In this document: one piece after another, positions 44,774 to 53,711 of the stretch
How positions within the stretch are numbered: position 1 is the stretch's first letter
How the letters are laid out: each line of letters begins with the position of its first letter
Origin: Bacteroidia bacterium
GTDB taxonomy: Bacteria > Bacteroidota > Bacteroidia > JADZBD01
DNA: 64,000 bases
Direction of reading: 5' to 3'
Assembly: GCA_020054095.1 (NCBI GenBank)
Contig: JAGVMA010000052.1
Coordinates: forward strand, 203,609 to 267,608
Notes under the pieces: model-generated
Told to the model about the DNA's origin: nothing
What the model saw: only the letters and a program-made list of their open reading frames with translations
The model's database searches: none
Program-made: the position numbers and the translations under genes

Positions 44774-44866
44774 TGTCATGCTGAGCGTTAGGCTCATTTA
44801 CACAGATTGTTGGACAGTATTCAAAAGTAAGTATGAGTGAGATGCTTCGCTACGCTCAGCATGACA
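44774..44866. repeat. Inverted repeat flanking a 65-bp centre, TGTCATGCTGAGCG family
   Basis: TGTCATGCTGAGCG (44774-44787) and its perfect complement CGCTCAGCATGACA (44853-44866) frame a 65-bp centre that includes GAGATGCTTCGC. It is related to the repeat at 5091-5124 and lies in the gap after the bioB start. Confidence 0.75.
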
Positions 44867-44931
44867 GCGCACGAGGACAAAAACCGATTAAGAACACAAT
44901 TTGGGTTGTTTTTAGTATTATTCACCGCATT

Positions 44932-45057
44932 TTAAGTCTTATAGATTGGATTTACAATGCTAAGAATTGCGCCAATGATGCCGAGAATTGAATTTGCAGC
45001 ACCATGATTTGCATTCTCAAGATTAGAAAAAGAATACAAAGGGCTGAAAATCTCCAT
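44932..45057 (-). CDS. Tentative 41-residue small frame, possibly not coding
   Basis: From ATG at 45057 to TAA at 44932-44934, encoding MEIFSPLYSFSNLENANHGA and a short hydrophobic GILGIIGAILSIV-like helix. No other support; listed as a candidate in the otherwise empty 44696-45200 gap, where only the repeat at 44774-44866 and a promoter box were found. Confidence 0.2.
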   Translation of the reverse strand: MEIFSPLYSFSNLENANHGAANSILGIIGAILSIVNPIYKT

Positions 45058-45153
45058 TTTACGGATTTTGATGTTTTTTAGGGGCAATTTATGAGGTTAA
45101 AACCCGTTTTTACTCTCAGCGGATGGCGGTTTTATATCTTGGTTGGTTTTGTT

Positions 45154-45161
45154 TAGATTTG
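45154..45161 (+). promoter_or_regulatory. -7 box before the DUF2975 gene
   Basis: Perfect TAGATTTG, about 39 nt before the ATG at 45201, which is preceded by TTAAAAC, the TAAA-type ribosome-binding context of this phylum. Confidence 0.5.
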
Positions 45162-45200
45162 TTGGGGGGTATATGGTAAGTTACTTTCAATTATTAAAAC

Positions 45201-45665
45201 ATGAAAAAAACATCAATACTATTTCTAAAAACAGTGATTGTGCTGGTGGGCATTGGTGTTATGGCGCTGCTTATTCGGCTACCGTTAATAGAAGGCAGAG
45301 CTACTAATTTAGATTTGGTGAGTATCTATCTCGATCCTTTCATTTTATATGTTTATGCAGCATCGGTTGCATTTTTTGTTGTATTGTTTCAAGCATTTAA
45401 ATTACTTGGTTACATGGGGCAAAACAATATTTTTTCAACTATGGCTGTAACTGCTTTGCGAACGATAAAACGCAGCGCCATTTTATTGGCAGTGCTAATA
45501 GTATTTGCAGTACTATACATTCTATTGTTTCATGCCAAAGATGATGACCCGACAGGGTTTATTACATTAGGTGCCATTGCTACTTCTATTTCTTTAATTG
45601 TGGCGGCTGCTGCAAATCTGCTTGAAAAAACGTGCAGCCAAGCCCTTAGTAATGCCAAAAATTAA
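45201..45665 (+). CDS. DUF2975-family membrane protein
   Basis: A 154-residue protein with four membrane spans: IVLVGIGVMALLIRLPLIEG, ILYVYAASVAFFVVLFQAF, RSAILLAVLIVFAVLYILL and GFITLGAIATSISLIVAAAAN. The arrangement and the LDPFILYVYAAS and NIFSTMAVTALRTIKRSA stretches fit DUF2975, a family often paired with a Cro/C1-type regulator in the same operon. No such regulator follows; the next gene is an unrelated hypothetical at 45803. Function unknown. Confidence 0.8.
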   Translation: MKKTSILFLKTVIVLVGIGVMALLIRLPLIEGRATNLDLVSIYLDPFILYVYAASVAFFVVLFQAFKLLGYMGQNNIFSTMAVTALRTIKRSAILLAVLIVFAVLYILLFHAKDDDPTGFITLGAIATSISLIVAAAANLLEKTCSQALSNAKN

Positions 45666-45740
45666 AACCAATTACTAATAATGCTTATCTAATAATCGGC
45701 AATAATGGTGGGAGAAATAAGGCAAATGGTCTAAAACCGA

Positions 45741-45769
45741 TTGAGCGAACAAGTTTTTACTTACATTTG
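45741..45769 (+). promoter_or_regulatory. -33/-7 promoter of the hypothetical at 45803
   Basis: TTG (45741-45743), 18-bp spacer, perfect TACATTTG (45762-45769). The leader is about 33 nt. Confidence 0.6.
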
Positions 45770-45802
45770 TTGTCCTTTCTCATTTAAAAAATATTAATTG
45801 CC

Positions 45803-46255
45803 ATGTTTGACATCCTAAAAAACTTTGAATCCAAGTATGGTCACCTTAAAAAAAAGGGCTTAACCATCGAAGGATTAGCATTAGTTGATCCAAAAAAGAA
45901 AAAGCACATCATTAAAGTATCAAAACCATTAGTATTTGATAATCGCTTGTTGCCGAAAAAATTTGAGGGATTAGATATAAAAGCGAATATTAAAATGAAT
46001 GAGGAGTTGCCTACCGAATTTAAAGTTGACCGCAGCAAACCTGATTGGCACAAGAAGCAATATATATGGGCTCCGGAGCGCTTTGAGCAATTTGTTAATC
46101 GCTGCAGCGATGATATTAAAAAAGGATTAGGCGAACCAAGCATGAGCAAAAAAGAAATGCTTGATGCACTTTGCTTTGGCGATTTTAAAGAGCACAAAAA
46201 GAAAGTGAACACTTTAATTAAAGAAGGCAAATTACCTGCTTACAATAACAATTAG
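45803..46255 (+). CDS. Hypothetical cytoplasmic protein
   Basis: A 150-residue basic protein with no membrane segment. It starts MFDILKNFESKYGHLKKKGL and has two parts: a strand/loop half (LTIEGLALVDPKKKKHIIKV, NRLLPKKFEGLDIKANIKM) and a helical, charged half (PDWHKKQYIWAPERFEQFVN, KEMLDALCFGDFKEHKKKV). The composition suggests a nucleic-acid contact, but no motif supports it. It has a full promoter and is followed by a strong terminator shared with dnaJ. No family recognised. Confidence 0.75.
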   Translation: MFDILKNFESKYGHLKKKGLTIEGLALVDPKKKKHIIKVSKPLVFDNRLLPKKFEGLDIKANIKMNEELPTEFKVDRSKPDWHKKQYIWAPERFEQFVNRCSDDIKKGLGEPSMSKKEMLDALCFGDFKEHKKKVNTLIKEGKLPAYNNN

Positions 46256-46275
46256 TTTTATTGATTTTATTATTG

Positions 46276-46308
46276 AAAAAATCCCCGCCTTTCAGGCGGG
46301 GATTTTTT
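46276..46308. terminator. Bidirectional terminator
   Basis: AAAAAATCCCCGCCT (46276-46290), TTC loop, AGGCGGGGATTTTTT (46294-46308). The stem is perfect and T runs occur on both strands, between two converging genes. Confidence 0.92.
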
Positions 46309-47457
46309 TTACTCAAAATACTCTTTCATCCTATCAAACCACGATTTAGTTTTTTTGGTTAAATCGGGTTTAAAGTTTAGCGATTCACGTAATTTTTCGA
46401 GCGTTTTTTTCTCATCGGCAGTTAGCGTTGTGGGTGTCCACACGTTTACGTTAACTAATAAGTCGCCCTTGGCATAGCTCTGCACATCGGGCAGGCCTTT
46501 GCCTTTAAGGCGAAGTACCTTGCCGGCAGGTGTGCCGGGCTCTATCTTTATTTTTGCTTTTCCTTCTAAGGTTGGTACCTCAATGGATGTGCCTAATGCT
46601 ACATCGGCAAAATTGAGAAACAAATCGTAAATTAAATTTATGGCATCGCGTTTTAAATGCGGATGTTCCTCTTCTTCGATAAGCACCAGTAAATCGCCAT
46701 TTACACCGCTGCGTGCGCCTGCATTGCCACGCCCGTTAAGGCTCATTTGCATTCCTTCAAGTGCTCCGGCCGGAATGTTTATGGTAATCACTTCTTCGCC
46801 TCGCACAATGCCATCGCCAAAACAGGTTTTACATTTGTCGGTAATAGTTTGCCCATCACCACCGCAACTTGGGCAAGTGGTGGTGGTTTGCATTTGGCCT
46901 AAAATTGTGTTTTGTATGCGCGTTACTGTTCCGCGCCCGTTACAAGTTTTACAATTGCTGTAAGCCGAACTGTTTCTTGCACCCGTGCCATTGCAACTAT
47001 CACACGAAATATATTTTTGAACTTTTATTTTCTTTTCTACGCCTTTAGCTATTTCTTCGAGTGTGAGTTTTACTTTTATGCGCAAGTTGCTGCCACGGTT
47101 TACACGCCTTCCGCCCTGCCTGTTACCACCACCAAATCCTCCGCCAAAAATATCCCCGAAATTGGAGAATATATCTTCCATGTTCATTCCGCCATAGCCA
47201 CCGCCATAGCCGCCAGCGCCACCACCCATGTTGCCCATTCCGGCATGTCCGTATTGGTCGTAACGGGCTTTCTTTTGCGGATCGCTAAGTACTTCATAAG
47301 CTTCGGCAGCTTCTTTAAATTTTTCTTCGGCCTCTTTATTGCCAGGGTTTTTATCAGGGTGAAATTGTATAGCTTTTTTGCGGTAAGCTTTTTTCAATTC
47401 ATCGGCCTCAGCCGATTTTGAAACTCCTAATATTTCGTAATAATCTTTTTTACTCAT
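46309..47457 (-). CDS. dnaJ: Chaperone protein DnaJ
   Basis: Hsp40 co-chaperone of DnaK. 382 residues in the type I order: J-domain (1-70, HPD in FHPDKNPGN), glycine/phenylalanine-rich linker (about 72-120, [20 protein letters not shown]), and four zinc-binding CxxCxGxG repeats ([36 protein letters not shown]). Two C-terminal beta domains follow. All elements are present and the length is typical. It starts where grpE ends (the last base of the grpE stop is the first base of the dnaJ ATG), so the two are one operon. Confidence 0.98.
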   Translation of the reverse strand: MSKKDYYEILGVSKSAEADELKKAYRKKAIQFHPDKNPGNKEAEEKFKEAAEAYEVLSDPQKKARYDQYGHAGMGNMGGGAGGYGGGYGGMNMEDIFSNFGDIFGGGFGGGNRQGGRRVNRGSNLRIKVKLTLEEIAKGVEKKIKVQKYISCDSCNGTGARNSSAYSNCKTCNGRGTVTRIQNTILGQMQTTTTCPSCGGDGQTITDKCKTCFGDGIVRGEEVITINIPAGALEGMQMSLNGRGNAGARSGVNGDLLVLIEEEEHPHLKRDAINLIYDLFLNFADVALGTSIEVPTLEGKAKIKIEPGTPAGKVLRLKGKGLPDVQSYAKGDLLVNVNVWTPTTLTADEKKTLEKLRESLNFKPDLTKKTKSWFDRMKEYFE

Positions 47458-47957
47458 TATGCTCCCACTATTACTTTCGCAAAGCGAATTACTTTGCCGT
47501 TTAATAAATACCCTTTCTCAATTACTTCAATTACTTTGCCTTTTAAATCATCGGTAGGTGCCGGAATATTGGTAATTGCCTCGTGCAAATCGGGGTTAAA
47601 CTCCGTGCCCACGGCTTGCATATCTTCCACTCCATTTGACTTAAGAATACCGGCAAGTTTTTGATAAACGAGTTTCAATCCCTCATTAATCGCTTTTAAA
47701 TCTGTGGTATTTTCATTGGCTTTATTAGCTCGCTCAAAATCATCGAGCACGGGCAACATGTTTTTGTACACATCTTCGCCTGCTGTTTTAATTAAATCTA
47801 TGCGCTCTTTTAATGTGCGCTTTTTATAATTCTCGAAGTCAGAATATAACCGGAGGTATTTATCATTAAGTTCGGCTAATATTTGCTCGGCACTTGTATT
47901 TTGTTCGGGCGCTTGCTCGTTGTTTTGCTTGTTTTCTTCTACACTTGTTTCTTCCAT
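47457..47957 (-). CDS. grpE: Nucleotide exchange factor GrpE
   Basis: Releases ADP from DnaK. 166 residues: an acidic/Gln-rich N-terminus ([18 protein letters not shown]), then the coiled-coil dimer region ([21 protein letters not shown]), [14 protein letters not shown] and the C-terminal beta-domain with [19 protein letters not shown] and [18 protein letters not shown]. It overlaps dnaJ by one base and is the first gene of a grpE-dnaJ operon with a candidate promoter at 48029-48036. Confidence 0.97.
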   Translation of the reverse strand: MEETSVEENKQNNEQAPEQNTSAEQILAELNDKYLRLYSDFENYKKRTLKERIDLIKTAGEDVYKNMLPVLDDFERANKANENTTDLKAINEGLKLVYQKLAGILKSNGVEDMQAVGTEFNPDLHEAITNIPAPTDDLKGKVIEVIEKGYLLNGKVIRFAKVIVGA

Positions 47958-48028
47958 AAGTTAATGTTTTAAATTCTTGTTACGTGCATTGCAAATATGC
48001 TGCCGCTGCATGTTTTCTGATTTTTTGG

Positions 48029-48036
48029 CAAATATA
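48029..48036 (-). promoter_or_regulatory. -7 box before grpE
   Basis: Perfect TATATTTG on the minus strand, 71 nt before the grpE ATG. Confidence 0.45.
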
Positions 48037-48084
48037 ATTAAACCCTTAATGACAAAGGGGCAGATAAAAAATAATAGAAAGGAT

Positions 48085-48105
48085 GGTTAGCTGCGCTAAG
48101 CAACC
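48085..48105 (-). terminator. Weak terminator-like hairpin after the PorP/SprF gene
   Basis: On the minus strand GGTTGCTTAGCGCAGCTAACC folds with a TTAGC-GCA-GCTAA core, followed by a T-rich stretch. It is the only structure between the two operons. Confidence 0.35.
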
Positions 48106-48115
48106 ACACCGTAAA

Positions 48116-49183
48116 CTACATTCTAAACTTGGCGTTTTGATACAGAAACGAACTGCCCGAACCAATACGAAGGCTAATTTCAAAACCACCGCGACCAGAA
48201 GTTGCTGCTTTTAGCTGCGATATATTGGTATCGTAGCTGATGCCGATGGTGTATTTATCCATCTCTAACAATAATGAAGGTATAATTGCATCGCGGTTAC
48301 GATAAAAACAACCCAACGAAATAACGCTGCTTTTAATAATACCTGTGAATTTAGATTCTTCGCGCACTTTGTATTTAATAAATGTGCCCAACGTAATTTC
48401 TTTTTGCTTGCCCTGCACAGTTACCAATGCCGATGGAGCTATAGAGTAATGTGAATTTTTTATACCAAACATCATATTGGTATGGAAGGTAATTTTGCGA
48501 TAAAGGCGTTCATCGGTTCCTAAAAACGAATATTTGGGTTTATTCACGTGCATAACCGAAACGCCAGCGTTAGCAAATCTTTGGTCGTTAGCCGATGCGT
48601 ATTTGGTATCGTTACCATAGCTCCACATTAGCCCCAAACCAAAATCAGGAACGATTGAACTAAGGTTAGAAAAGGTTTCTCCGGAGTTAATGTTAGGATC
48701 GTAAATGCCAACGGAATACTGGCTGTTCCACCTCAACGCATCGGGGCTGATGCTGCGTTGCATTATGCCGCCAATAATTCCGGCAGACAGTGTATTGTTT
48801 TCGTTCAATAAATTGTGATAGGCAATGCTGAAGTTAACAGTGTTTGTTTTCAGCGAAGCATCACCTGCTTTATCAGAAAAGAAATTTAACCCAAATGCCA
48901 ATCCTTTCACTAATTTTTTCTTGTACTGTTCGGTGAGCCGAGCAAGTTTAGTCCACTTTTTTTGGTTTAGCTTCATCTCAAAAACAGCGTTTGCAGTGCG
49001 ATATGCATTTACCGAACGCCATTGGTCTTTGAAGTTTACAGTAGCTTGCAAATCTTTGTACACCGATGTCATTGCGGGGTTTAATGTTAATGGCGAAAAG
49101 TTATATTGCGAAAAATGGATGTCTTGTGCCGCAATATTTCCGGCAATTATCAGCAGTACAAAAACCAGTTTAGATGTGCGCAT
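48116..49183 (-). CDS. PorP/SprF family T9SS-associated membrane protein
   Basis: An outer-membrane barrel of the PorP/SprF family that anchors type B (CHU_C) cargo at the surface or supports their export. 355 residues: signal peptide (MRTSKLVFVLLIIAGNIAAQ) and the family opening DIHFSQYNFSPLTLNPAMTS with QWRSVNAYRTANAVFEMKL. The central block GLAFGLNFFSDKAGD and the terminal strand GGFEISLRIGSGSSFLYQ follow. The ATG at 49183 is used; the longer frame starts with TTG. Its neighbour 20 bp upstream encodes a CHU_C-ending SprB-repeat cargo, the normal partner arrangement. Confidence 0.93.
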   Translation of the reverse strand: MRTSKLVFVLLIIAGNIAAQDIHFSQYNFSPLTLNPAMTSVYKDLQATVNFKDQWRSVNAYRTANAVFEMKLNQKKWTKLARLTEQYKKKLVKGLAFGLNFFSDKAGDASLKTNTVNFSIAYHNLLNENNTLSAGIIGGIMQRSISPDALRWNSQYSVGIYDPNINSGETFSNLSSIVPDFGLGLMWSYGNDTKYASANDQRFANAGVSVMHVNKPKYSFLGTDERLYRKITFHTNMMFGIKNSHYSIAPSALVTVQGKQKEITLGTFIKYKVREESKFTGIIKSSVISLGCFYRNRDAIIPSLLLEMDKYTIGISYDTNISQLKAATSGRGGFEISLRIGSGSSFLYQNAKFRM

Positions 49184-49203
49184 AATCAATTATTTTTTTA
49201 AAA

Positions 49204-51060
49204 CTATCTGATTAAACTAATGTTTCCTTTTTGAGAATATTTTTCTCCGTTAAGCAAAGTGCAGTCCAAGAAATAAACAAACACGGCTGTATTCAGCGGT
49301 TTGCCTTTATAAGTTCCGTCCCAGCATTTCGTGTAAGTGTCAGTTACAAAAACCATTTCGCCCAGTCGGTCATAAACTTTTATCACGAAATCTTTAACGC
49401 ACACATTGGCAGGTACGCAATAAGTGTCGTTAGGAGCTTGGTCGTTAGGCGAAAATGCATTTGGAATTATTTTATTCAAATCGAGTGTTCCGCATGGCAA
49501 TTCAACTAAAATATCAACACAAGCCGTATCGGTGCAACCGTTATTATCAATAACCACAGCACAATAAGTGGTGTTTTGCAGCGGCATCACAGTTGGGTTA
49601 GCACAGTTAGTACAGCTTAATCCAGTAGACGAAATCCAAGAATAAGTTGTTCCACCCGAAGCATTTAGTTGTGTATTATCGCCATAAGTTACTGTAACCG
49701 GGCTTGCCGTAGCATTGGCAACCGGTGCCGATACTTGTGACACTGCAATGGCTTGCGTTTGTGTACAACCATTTGCATCGGTAACAGTTACAGTGTAACT
49801 GCCCGCAGCAAGTGCAGTAGCGGTTTGTGTTGTTTGCGAACTTGTTGTCCACAAATAAGTGTAAGGGCCTGTTCCGCCCGTAGCGTTAGCGGCTGCTGTT
49901 CCGGTATTAGATGAACATGCTGTGGGTGTGGAAGTAGTAAGAATATTTATTGCTGTAGGTTGTGCGATAGTAACCGTTTGCTGCGAAGTACATCCGTTAG
50001 CATCGGTAACTAAAACGCTGTAGGTTCCGGCAGGTAAACCTGTAGCGGTAGCGGTTGTTTGTACAGGAGTAGTATTCCACGAATAAGTGAACGGATTATT
50101 TCCCGTTGCATTTACTGTGGCATCACCGGTAGTTGCACCATTACAGAGTACATTGGTTTGCCCTTGCAATGTAACTGTGAGTGCTACCGAATAGTTTATT
50201 GTTACAGTTGTTGTCTGTGTACAACCATTAGCATCAGTAACTAAAACAGTGTAAGTGTTGGGAGCTAAACCCGTAGCATTGGCGCTGTTTCCACCCGATG
50301 GCGACCATTGGTAAGTGTAAGGTCCTGTTCCGCCTGTGGGTGTAACTGTGGCGCTGCCATTATTATTGGCACACGATGTATTGTTGGATGTGGCACTTAA
50401 AGATAATGCTGCCGGCTCGGTTATGTTTAGAGTTTGATTCATGGAGCACCCATTTGTATCGGTTACAAAAACAGTATAGCTGCCACTACAAATGCCCGTA
50501 ACGGACGGAACCGTTTGTCCACCGGGTGCCCATGAATAGGCATATCCGGGGGTTCCGCCTGTGGGTGCTGCGTTGGCAGCGCCTGTGCATTGCCCATTGC
50601 AAAGTATATTGGTGCTTGTAGCATTAGGCGCTACTTGCGATGGCTGTGTAACTGCATATGTTCCTGAAGCAGTTTGCCCGTTAGCATCAGTAATAACGCA
50701 AGAATAAGTTCCGGCACAAAGACCGGTAATGTTTTGAGTGGTAAAATTACCGGGTGTCCACATATAAGTGTAAGGCGGTGTGCCCGAAGTAGGATTTGCT
50801 GTTGCTGTTCCGTTACAAGCATTAAAGCAAAGTGCATTGGTTCCGCTAACAGTGCCGTTTACGGGAGCAATGCACGAAATATTATCTAACAACAAATTAA
50901 TATAACCCGAGCAAGTAGTGATGTAATACGGTTCGAAAGAAATATAGCACCAGTTAGATGTGGGAGTGAAAGTGATAGTATAGGTTTGCCATGCAGTGTT
51001 GGTTATCACGCCCGATGTCCAAAGTAATTGCGTGCGAGCGCAAGCTGCGTTGCCCCCCAT
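49204..51060 (-). CDS. SprB-repeat cargo with CHU_C (type B) end, 3' part of a frameshifted gene
   Basis: A 618-residue open part of a larger surface adhesin. It begins with the end of a lectin-like N-domain (GGNAACARTQLLWTSGVI). Five SprB-type repeats of 85-90 residues follow (motifs GTPPYTYMWTPG, GTPGYAYSWAPG, GTGPYTYQWSPSG, NNPFTYSWNTTPV, GTGPYTYLWTTSS, each closing VTDANGC-like), then one Ig-like segment. The gliding-motility C-terminal domain at the end has IPNAFSPNDQAPNDTYCV and KVYDRLGEMVFVTDTYTKCW. The open frame really extends up to 51117, past the apparent start Met at 51060. It is completed by the 5' frame at 51065-51442. SprB-type proteins serve in gliding and adhesion. The gene lies beside a PorP/SprF gene. 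Confidence 0.85.
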   Translation of the reverse strand: MGGNAACARTQLLWTSGVITNTAWQTYTITFTPTSNWCYISFEPYYITTCSGYINLLLDNISCIAPVNGTVSGTNALCFNACNGTATANPTSGTPPYTYMWTPGNFTTQNITGLCAGTYSCVITDANGQTASGTYAVTQPSQVAPNATSTNILCNGQCTGAANAAPTGGTPGYAYSWAPGGQTVPSVTGICSGSYTVFVTDTNGCSMNQTLNITEPAALSLSATSNNTSCANNNGSATVTPTGGTGPYTYQWSPSGGNSANATGLAPNTYTVLVTDANGCTQTTTVTINYSVALTVTLQGQTNVLCNGATTGDATVNATGNNPFTYSWNTTPVQTTATATGLPAGTYSVLVTDANGCTSQQTVTIAQPTAINILTTSTPTACSSNTGTAAANATGGTGPYTYLWTTSSQTTQTATALAAGSYTVTVTDANGCTQTQAIAVSQVSAPVANATASPVTVTYGDNTQLNASGGTTYSWISSTGLSCTNCANPTVMPLQNTTYCAVVIDNNGCTDTACVDILVELPCGTLDLNKIIPNAFSPNDQAPNDTYCVPANVCVKDFVIKVYDRLGEMVFVTDTYTKCWDGTYKGKPLNTAVFVYFLDCTLLNGEKYSQKGNISLIR

Positions 51061-51064
51061 ATTG

Positions 51065-51442
51065 CTAATGAGCTGTAACAGTTGCGGGGCTTGCTGTATT
51101 GTAAATGGGCGAATGTGCTAAATCAACAGTAAAAGAGTAAGTGGTGTTTGCTACCATGCAAGGGGTTAAAAGTTGAGTCATACCTTCGCTATAGCCATTA
51201 GGGCTGCTTCCATCGTGCAAAAACGAAACATAGCTGTTTCCGTTTGATGGTGGTAATGTTATGCCCCATTGGCCCGGCTGAGTATCGGGCGAACCAAAAC
51301 ATGCTTGCCATGGTGCAGGCACTACGTGTGGCTGCGATGGACCTTCAACAGATGGGTTAAGGTAGCAGGTTTGTTGCTGAGAAAATAATGAGTTAAAAAA
51401 TAGGGTGGGCAAAAAGAGAAGTGGGCAGGTTCTTTTTAGCAT
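51065..51442 (-). CDS. 5' part of the frameshifted SprB-repeat cargo
   Basis: A 125-residue frame with a signal peptide (MLKRTCPLLFLPTLFFNSLF) and the start of a lectin-like N-domain (CYLNPSVEGPSQPHVVPAPW, GNSYVSFLHDGSSPNG). It ends at a TAG (51065-51067) after SPIYNTASPATVTAH. Removing one base near 51085-51095 would give NTASPQLLQLISNMGGNAAC and join the 49204 frame smoothly, so this is one gene broken by a single base change. Whether the break is a sequencing error or a real disruption cannot be decided here. On its own this piece has no sorting domain. Confidence 0.75.
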   Translation of the reverse strand: MLKRTCPLLFLPTLFFNSLFSQQQTCYLNPSVEGPSQPHVVPAPWQACFGSPDTQPGQWGITLPPSNGNSYVSFLHDGSSPNGYSEGMTQLLTPCMVANTTYSFTVDLAHSPIYNTASPATVTAH

Positions 51443-51699
51443 TTCGGGGAGTTTTAGTAAAGACTACTAAAACAGCAAAATAGTTGCTTTTAATACAAAA
51501 AAAACAACTTAGTATAGCTGGTTATCAATAAACTAGGAATACATGAGGAAGGATGTTATTTAGGCAATTTAAAAACAATTACCGACACCTTTTTATAAGT
51601 ATTAGTTTGCTTATATCTATTCAAACCAATCTGTACTTTTAATCATAAATAATTTAGTACATTTTCTTCATAAAATTAGTTGATTTTGCTGTAACGCTT

Positions 51700-52380
51700 T
51701 CATTTCGTTGCTATACCGAAAGTAATATACTTCCAACTGTCAGGTGAGATTCTATTCAGAAACATTTTGTCCACCGTTGCAAGCATTTTTCGCTGACTTT
51801 CATTTCGTCCGAACGTTGCAGCAACTCCTGTTGTATCGATGTCAACCGAGGAAAACTTTTGCAAAAACATTTTCATTTCATTAAGCGAAACATATCTCCA
51901 ACTGTCGCCCCAAGACACAAACTGTTTTCTGAACTGTCGGTGTAAGCGAGATGCGATTAGGTTTTCTGCAAATAAAAGCTTGCCGCCTTTCTTCAGCGCT
52001 TTGAATGATTCGTCAATTACCCGTTGCTGTTTGTTAATATTGTTGTTGCGGCCGATTCCACCGAGAATTGATTTGAATACGATGATGTCAAAAGCATTTT
52101 TGTAAGGAATGTTTGTCGCATCAATGTCCTGATATTTGATTTGCGAAGTCACGCGATATTTTTCGTGTAATGATTTTGCTGTTATCTCGGTTTGTTGAAA
52201 GTCAGAGCAAATTACGTGCTTTCCTTTCATTGCTAACCACAAACTCAGTCCGCCTGCTCGTCCGCCAAGTTCTATACAATTGTGAATAGTCGTCCAGTCA
52301 ATATTCTTGTCCCAAAATTGAAGCGCGGTGTGCCAGGATTTAACGTCCCAATTCACGATGTCATTAATTATATTACTCAT
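51700..52380 (-). CDS. Class I SAM-dependent methyltransferase
   Basis: A 226-residue protein. SAM motif I is CIELGGRAGGLSLWLAMKG, followed by the acidic-end strand VICSDFQQTEITA, the motif II-like DIIVFKSILGGIG and motif III-like ALKKGGKLLFAEN. The C-terminal part (SPDSWKYITFGIATK) is small. Substrate unknown; the class II GGRAGG variant of the glycine loop is not usual. It stands alone between the SprB-repeat gene and MoxR gene, with gaps of 257 and 366 bp and an own promoter, so it may be an acquired single gene (inference). Confidence 0.85.
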   Translation of the reverse strand: MSNIINDIVNWDVKSWHTALQFWDKNIDWTTIHNCIELGGRAGGLSLWLAMKGKHVICSDFQQTEITAKSLHEKYRVTSQIKYQDIDATNIPYKNAFDIIVFKSILGGIGRNNNINKQQRVIDESFKALKKGGKLLFAENLIASRLHRQFRKQFVSWGDSWRYVSLNEMKMFLQKFSSVDIDTTGVAATFGRNESQRKMLATVDKMFLNRISPDSWKYITFGIATK

Positions 52381-52464
52381 CAGTTCGGAGTCGCAAAATT
52401 TTTACTGCCAAGGGCTAACAATAAGTGAAGTGCGGATTTACTTGCACTCACTTGTTCGCTTGTA

Positions 52465-52499
52465 CAAAGATAAATGAAACTAATGAAAGGAATTGCAAA
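52465..52499 (-). promoter_or_regulatory. -33/-7 promoter of the methyltransferase
   Basis: On the minus strand TTTG (52499-52496), 23-bp spacer and a perfect TATCTTTG (52472-52465). The predicted leader is about 80 nt, long for this window. The rest of the 52381-52746 gap has no supported gene: the 68-codon frame at 52493-52699 lacks any protein feature. Confidence 0.6.
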
Positions 52500-52746
52500 T
52501 GTTTAAGATAAAAACTTATACCGTTGAAAAAAAATATTTGCCACTAAATATGTGCCTCGCATCTTGTTTAGGTGTTAGTGGGAGTGTAACTGAAAAAGGA
52601 CAAATTAAAGTTATGTTTGTTCGTGCTGAAATAATTGGGACTTGTGGGCAAGTGGGGTATAGATGGAGTAGAAGTGGCGGCATTATACTCAGGAGTTAGC
52701 AAAACCGAACTTAAAAGCACAAAAAAGTGTAATTATGCTTTTAATG

Positions 52747-53709
52747 CTAAGCTAATTGATCAATAATTTTTTCAACCGAAATTCCTTCGGCTTCTGCTTT
52801 ATAGTTGCGCACAATGCGGTGGCGCAAAACAGATAATGCCACGCTTTTCACATCATCAATATCGGGTGAGTATTTTCCTTTTATGGCTGCATGGCATTTT
52901 GCGCCAAGCACCAAATATTGCGATGCGCGCGGGCCCGCGCCCCAGCTTAAATATTTGTTGGCTGCATCGGCTGCCGTTATTGTAGCGGGGCGAGTTTTGC
53001 CCACCAGCTTAACTGCATATTCCATCACGTTATCGGTTACAGGAATTTTGCGAACTAAATCTTGAAAGAAAACAATTTCTTCGGCAGATAAGATTTTATT
53101 AATCGTTATTTTTTTATCAGATGTGGTGTTTTTTACCACTTGTAGTTCTTCTTCGTATTTCGGATAGTTGAGCCAAATATTAAACATAAACCTGTCGAGC
53201 TGTGCTTCGGGTAATGGGTAAGTTCCCTCCTGCTCTATAGGGTTTTGGGTGGCTAATACAAAAAACGGATTTCCTATTTCGTAGCGTTTGCCGGCTGCGG
53301 TAACGGCTCGTTCTTGCATAGCTTCTAAAAGTGCGGCTTGTGTTTTGGGTGGTGTTCGGTTTATTTCATCGGCCAAAATAATATTGGCAAACAAAGGGCC
53401 TTTTACAAAAACGAACTGCCTGCTTTCGTTTAGTATTTCTGAGCCAATTATATCCGAAGGCATTAAGTCGGGCGTAAATTGTATGCGGTTGAAACTTAAT
53501 CCAAGTGTATCGGCAATGGTGTTTACAAGTAATGTTTTTGCCAAGCCGGGTACACCCACAAGCAAGCAATGCCCGCGGCTAAAAACGGATATTAAAACAG
53601 ATTCAATTACTTCGTGCTGACCTACTATTACTTTGCCTATTTCGGCATTTAATTGTTTGTACTTATCTACAAAAGCATTTACCGCCTCCACATCATTTTT
53701 AAATTGCAT
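52747..53709 (-). CDS. MoxR-family AAA+ ATPase
   Basis: A chaperone-like ATPase that helps assemble metalloproteins or exported complexes. 320 residues: Walker A GVPGLAKTLL (52-61), Walker B with DE (IILADEINRTPPKTQAALLE), sensor 1 (VLATQNPIEQEGTYPLPEAQ), the arginine-finger region LDRFMFNIWLNYPKYEEE, and the C-terminal lid (KTRPATITAADAANKYL, GASPRASQYL-like). It is the last gene of the operon with the CHU_C protein and three PPIases; MoxR often accompanies surA-like genes in this phylum (recollection). Confidence 0.95.
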   Translation of the reverse strand: MQFKNDVEAVNAFVDKYKQLNAEIGKVIVGQHEVIESVLISVFSRGHCLLVGVPGLAKTLLVNTIADTLGLSFNRIQFTPDLMPSDIIGSEILNESRQFVFVKGPLFANIILADEINRTPPKTQAALLEAMQERAVTAAGKRYEIGNPFFVLATQNPIEQEGTYPLPEAQLDRFMFNIWLNYPKYEEELQVVKNTTSDKKITINKILSAEEIVFFQDLVRKIPVTDNVMEYAVKLVGKTRPATITAADAANKYLSWGAGPRASQYLVLGAKCHAAIKGKYSPDIDDVKSVALSVLRHRIVRNYKAEAEGISVEKIIDQLA

Positions 53710-53711
53710 AA

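Noticed and set aside
52493..52699. 68-residue plus-strand open frame
   Set aside because: No signal, domain or motif, and it overlaps the -33 region of the minus-strand methyltransferase promoter; treated as noncoding.
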